A DNA stretch of 64,000 nucleotides from Pseudomonas sp. PIC25. GTDB taxonomy: Bacteria > Pseudomonadota > Gammaproteobacteria > Pseudomonadales > Pseudomonadaceae. Position numbers and translations under genes: made by a program. Position 1 is the first letter of the stretch; every line of letters starts with the position of its first letter. The stretch spans positions 1 to 64,000 of the forward strand of contig NZ_MUJY01000191.1 of NCBI RefSeq assembly GCF_002286785.1. The letters are read 5' to 3'. This document shows positions 61,045-64,000 of the stretch, piece by piece. The notes beneath the pieces are model-generated. The model was not told where the DNA came from. It saw nothing but the letters and a program-made list of their open reading frames with translations, and made no database searches.

Positions 61045-61692
61045 TTACTGCGGGCGTTCGTCCTGGGTCGGATAGGCCTGGTCTTGGATCGTCGGCCGTT
61101 CGTAGTCGGGCAGCAGGACGTATTGCCAGTGCAGGATCATGCTGACCAGGATGGTCACCAGGACCAGCAGGCCGACGCCCCAGATCGAGCTGGCATAGGG
61201 GAACGCCTGCTCGTTGCCGATGCGCATGAAACGCGGCAAGCCGACATACAACAGGAAGGTGGCGTAGCCCGACGCCAGCAGCAATACGGCCAGCGCCAGC
61301 CAGCGGCTGGGGTAGAGAGCGGCCAGGCCGGCAATGAAATAGGGCGTGGCGATGTAGGCCATGAAGCCGACGCACTGGTTGAACGTAGGGCGGGAGTCGA
61401 AGGTGCGCGACATCCAGCGGATGAACCAGCCCATCAGCAGCGTGCCAAGCATGATGGTGAGATAGAGCAGGGCGCTGAGCTGGAATGCGCTCATCGTTGT
61501 CAGCATCACCCGCTCGTCCTCCACCAGGCTCCAGCCCACCCGGGTGGTACCGATGAACAGGCTGATTGCGGGAATCAGCGCGAGCAGCAGCAGGTGCGGC
61601 AGGTAGTGGAAACTGTTGCGGTCTTCGTCCTGGCGGATTTCTTCCCAGGCGTGTTCGGGATGGGTCATCAGCTCCAGAAAGTGCGGAATCAT
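61045..61692 (-). CDS. Yip1-domain inner-membrane protein (copy 1)
   Basis: A 215-residue polytopic protein. It opens with a short cytoplasmic motif, THPEHAWEEIRQDED, typical of bacterial Yip1 proteins, followed by about five hydrophobic helices. It shares its whole layout with the next gene: a W-X-EI-R N-terminus, an IGTTRVGW segment after helix 1, a WFIRWMSRTFDSRP loop and a YVGLPRFM segment. The function is unknown. The C-terminus is a short Asp/Pro-rich tail. It lies 172 bp after its paralogue, with a terminator between them. Confidence 0.85.
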   Translation of the reverse strand: MIPHFLELMTHPEHAWEEIRQDEDRNSFHYLPHLLLLALIPAISLFIGTTRVGWSLVEDERVMLTTMSAFQLSALLYLTIMLGTLLMGWFIRWMSRTFDSRPTFNQCVGFMAYIATPYFIAGLAALYPSRWLALAVLLLASGYATFLLYVGLPRFMRIGNEQAFPYASSIWGVGLLVLVTILVSMILHWQYVLLPDYERPTIQDQAYPTQDERPQ

Positions 61693-61815
61693 GCGAGGCC
61701 TCCTCCGTTCCTTTGCGACCCGCCTCCGGCACTGCCGGAAACGGGCTGGTTAAAGGGTTAGACGGCCAGGCGGGGCAGGGTTTCAATTTTTCCCGGTGCG
61801 GGATTGCGTTCCGGC

Positions 61816-61843
61816 AAAAAAGAGGCCGCCCTGTGGCGGCCTC
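61816..61843 (-). terminator. terminator of Yip1 copy 2
   Basis: GAGGCCGCC (61822-61830) and GGCGGCCTC (61835-61843) form a perfect 9-bp stem with a CTGT loop. On the minus strand it is followed by a six-T tract (A run at 61816-61821). Confidence 0.88.
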
Positions 61844-61864
61844 GTCGAAAAGAGAAAACGTGGT

Positions 61865-62464
61865 TCAACTGGTATAGACAGGCCCCATGCCCATACCCCA
61901 AAGAATCACCGAGATCGCAATCATCGCCACCAGCACTACCAACCCCACTGCCAGCACCGAACTGGAGAACAGGAAGCCCTCGTCCTCGGGGATATTCATG
62001 AAGGTCGGGATGCCTACATAGAGCAGGTACACCGTGTAGCAGATTGCCGCGGTCCCTACCAGCATCGCCAGCCAGAGGTTGGGATACAGCGCCGCGAGAC
62101 CGCCGATGAACAGCGGAGTGGCGGTATAGGCCGCGAAGACCACACACTGCGCCAGGCTCGGGCTGGCATCGTAGGTACGGGCCATCCACTTAATGAATGC
62201 CCCCATGACCGCAACGCCGGCCAGCATCGCCAGGTAGGACATGATGGTCATTTGCAGCGCACTGGCCTCCGTGAGCTTCACGGGTGTGCTGCTGCCGTGG
62301 GCCCAGCCGACCTGCGTGGTACCGATATAAGCAGAAATGACCGGGATGGCCGCAAGGATCAGGACGTGGGTCAGGTACATGTGGCTGATGGTTTCTTCCT
62401 CGCCACGGATTTCCTGCCATTCCTGGTCGGGATGGGTGAAAAGCCCCCAAACGTGATGGATCAT
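61865..62464 (-). CDS. Yip1-domain inner-membrane protein (copy 2)
   Basis: A 199-residue paralogue of the preceding Yip1 protein. The N-terminal THPDQEWQEIRGEEE motif is followed by about five transmembrane helices. The matching segments are IGTTQVGW, IKWMARTYDASPS and YVGIPTFMNIPED. It lacks the hydrophilic C-terminal tail of copy 1. The start is ATG 62464, with GAGGAGG just upstream on the minus strand; the much longer frame to 62806 crosses the DnaJ-type gene and is rejected. The function is unknown. Confidence 0.85.
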   Translation of the reverse strand: MIHHVWGLFTHPDQEWQEIRGEEETISHMYLTHVLILAAIPVISAYIGTTQVGWAHGSSTPVKLTEASALQMTIMSYLAMLAGVAVMGAFIKWMARTYDASPSLAQCVVFAAYTATPLFIGGLAALYPNLWLAMLVGTAAICYTVYLLYVGIPTFMNIPEDEGFLFSSSVLAVGLVVLVAMIAISVILWGMGMGPVYTS

Positions 62465-62630
62465 GCCAACACCTCCTCTTGTTATAACGATCGCCCCCCA
62501 GCGATGCGCCCGGCGCGCATGCACAGCGCCACCGGGTGCGAGGCCGAACCTATGCGACCGTATGTCGCAGTATAGGCATGGGCTGGAGCCCGCGCAGCGC
62601 GCGGCTTTAGAGCGAATTCGTCTCTGAGGT

Positions 62631-63227
62631 TCAGGTGTAATAGCGTTGCAGTATTTCCATCGCCCGGTTGATCGACTGCAGGCGCGATGTGCTGCCGCCG
62701 CGATCCGGGTGGTGCAGGCTGACCAACTGGCGATAGCGCAGCTTGATGGTGGCGAGATTGACGGGTTCGTCCAGCCGGTCCAGTTCGAACAGTTCCAGCG
62801 CGGCACGCTTCTCGTCGCCGCCCTGCATGCGTGTCCAGAAACTGGCCAGCAGTTTCTCGACGTCCTGCTCGGTGGTTTCGCGCAGATGGCGCATGTCCAG
62901 GTAGTACTCGCGCAACGGGTCCTGCTCGCTCAGCTCCGCCGTACCGCTCCGGTAGGGATGGAGCTGGATGTGCAGCGGGCTGATCTCCAGATGGGCAGAG
63001 CCTTCTTCCCAGAGCCGGTCGCGCAGCCGGTAGAGGGCATTGAACAGCAGGAAATGGGTGCGGAACAGCACCAGCCGGTCGGTCAGTGACAGGTGTGGGA
63101 TATGCGTCGATCGACGCGCCTTGAGCTGCTGGATCAACTGGTATTCGCTGCAACCATCGTTCGCTTCGCGTAGCAGAGAAAACAACTGGTCGGCGAGATC
63201 GAGGGTGGGATCGAGATCTGAAGCCAT
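62631..63227 (-). CDS. DnaJ-related protein with C-terminal J domain
   Basis: A 198-residue protein. The N-terminal domain (about 10-130) is the DNA-J-related type (REANDGCSEYQLIQQL...FRTHFLLFNALYRLRD). A C-terminal J domain at about 145-198 has the HPD triad in LVSLHHPDRGGS. It therefore probably recruits DnaK through the HPD loop to a client bound by the N-terminal domain; the client is unknown. It lacks the Gly/Phe and zinc domains of true DnaJ. It is divergent from the DUF547 gene. Confidence 0.87.
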   Translation of the reverse strand: MASDLDPTLDLADQLFSLLREANDGCSEYQLIQQLKARRSTHIPHLSLTDRLVLFRTHFLLFNALYRLRDRLWEEGSAHLEISPLHIQLHPYRSGTAELSEQDPLREYYLDMRHLRETTEQDVEKLLASFWTRMQGGDEKRAALELFELDRLDEPVNLATIKLRYRQLVSLHHPDRGGSTSRLQSINRAMEILQRYYT

Positions 63228-63311
63228 GGGACGAGCCTATCACGCTTCCGGAGTCGGCGATGAACTTGAGCGGCTCGCTCCGGTCCCAGGTGCGTCGAAC
63301 GGAGGATGTAC

Positions 63312-64000
63312 ATGACCCTGCTACGCTGGATGAGCGCCGCTTTGCTGATATTCGCCGCTGCGCGGGTGGCCTTTGCCACGCCCGCCATGGAACCCTGGGA
63401 GGTCTGGCATCGCAGCGACGAGACGCGGGCGGCGAGCATCGACCACAGTGCCTGGCAGGAACTGCTGACGCTTTACCTGGACGACCGCCATCCCAGCGGT
63501 ATCGCCCGCTTCGACTATGCCCGGGTGGATCCTGATCATGTCCGTCTGCTGGACATCTACCTCGAGCAGCTCGCGGCGCTCGATCCGCGCCAGTTCACCC
63601 GCGACGAGCAGCGCGCCTACTGGATCAACCTCTACAACGCACTGACCGTGCGCCTGATACTGCAGCATTATCCGGTCCGTTCGGTCATCCGCCTGGGCGG
63701 TTGGTACCGGCTCGGGCCTTGGGACCTGGAATTGGTGGAGGTCGCTGGCCACAGGCTCAGCCTCAACGACATCGAACACCGTATCCTGCGACCGTTCTGG
63801 CGAGACCCCCGGCTGCACTACGCGCTCAACAACGGCAGCCTGGGCAGTCCGAACCTGGCCGCCGAAGCGTTTACCGCGCAGAACAGCGAGCGTTTGCTCG
63901 ACCAGGGCGCACGGGGCTACATCAACCATCCGCGTGGCGTCGATTTCGAGAAGGGCCAACTGGTGCTCTCGAAGCTCTACGACTGGTTTCCCGCCGATTT
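63312..64000 (+). CDS. DUF547 family exported protein (5' part, runs off the window)
   Basis: The open frame from ATG 63312, with GGAGG 6 bp upstream, continues past the window end, giving 229 residues so far. A signal peptide (about 1-22, ending AFA-TPAM) is followed by a DUF547 domain: DEQRAYWINLYNALTVRLIL is the central signature (quoted by its ends), then LSLNDIEHRILRPFW. The stretch that in most relatives contains two Cys (C-X-S-X-G-C-P) reads NNGSLGSPNL here. The function of the family is unknown. Confidence 0.85.
   Translation, partial: MTLLRWMSAALLIFAAARVAFATPAMEPWEVWHRSDETRAASIDHSAWQELLTLYLDDRHPSGIARFDYARVDPDHVRLLDIYLEQLAALDPRQFTRDEQRAYWINLYNALTVRLILQHYPVRSVIRLGGWYRLGPWDLELVEVAGHRLSLNDIEHRILRPFWRDPRLHYALNNGSLGSPNLAAEAFTAQNSERLLDQGARGYINHPRGVDFEKGQLVLSKLYDWFPAD

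Overview
The window is a chromosomal segment of a high-GC gammaproteobacterium, almost certainly a Pseudomonas. Gene content and order closely follow what I remember of the P. aeruginosa chromosome around leuCDB-asd-fimV-truA-trpF-accD-folC-purF-metZ-xcpQP-fadH-nadK-pepN. The species cannot be fixed from sequence alone. Almost everything looks like core genome: there is no integrase, transposase, phage gene or CRISPR array.

Layout. 1-2.8 kb: the 3' end of a tRNA-Glu with its terminators, a TetR regulator with an alpha/beta hydrolase, a hotdog thioesterase and a small exported protein. 2.9-5.2 kb: dusC, an SDR, and the small heat-shock gene ibpA, which has a sigma-32-like promoter and a ROSE-type RNA thermometer. 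5.2-8.9 kb: a very large six-PAS/GGDEF/EAL protein. 9-15.9 kb: a LysR regulator divergent from leuC-leuD-(VOC protein)-leuB, then asd and a degenerate Asd/Usg-like paralogue preceded by a heptanucleotide tandem repeat. 16-27.7 kb: fimV, truA, trpF, accD, folC, dedD, cvpA, purF, metZ and an SDR, a tightly packed housekeeping run.

27.8-31.2 kb: xcpQ and xcpP, the type II secretion secretin and GspC components, stand alone. The divergent xcpR-Z operon that normally faces them is absent, and the sequence runs directly into tRNA-Val and tRNA-Asp. 31.2-47 kb: a candidate 28-residue microprotein, an AraC regulator paired with a nitrilase-like protein that lacks the usual catalytic residues, fadH, a coiled-coil protein, a PLP enzyme, a double cNMP-binding/rhodanese fusion, a DUF1853 gene, nadK, a metallophosphatase, a rhomboid protease, two small conserved genes and pepN.

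47-60.5 kb is the most accessory-looking part. A good sigma-54 promoter match with an upstream palindrome precedes an outer-membrane DUF1302 protein, a periplasmic DUF1329 protein, a YCF48 beta-propeller and an RND/MMPL exporter. Together these look like a complete trans-envelope transporter for a hydrophobic compound. REP palindromes, an AraC regulator, a MASE3-GGDEF-EAL protein, an atypical amidohydrolase and a CaiB/BaiF CoA-transferase follow. 60.5-64 kb: a SprT-like protein, two tandem Yip1 membrane proteins, a DnaJ-related protein and a DUF547 protein cut by the window edge.

Functional assignments come from reading motifs and from remembered family knowledge. No database search was run.
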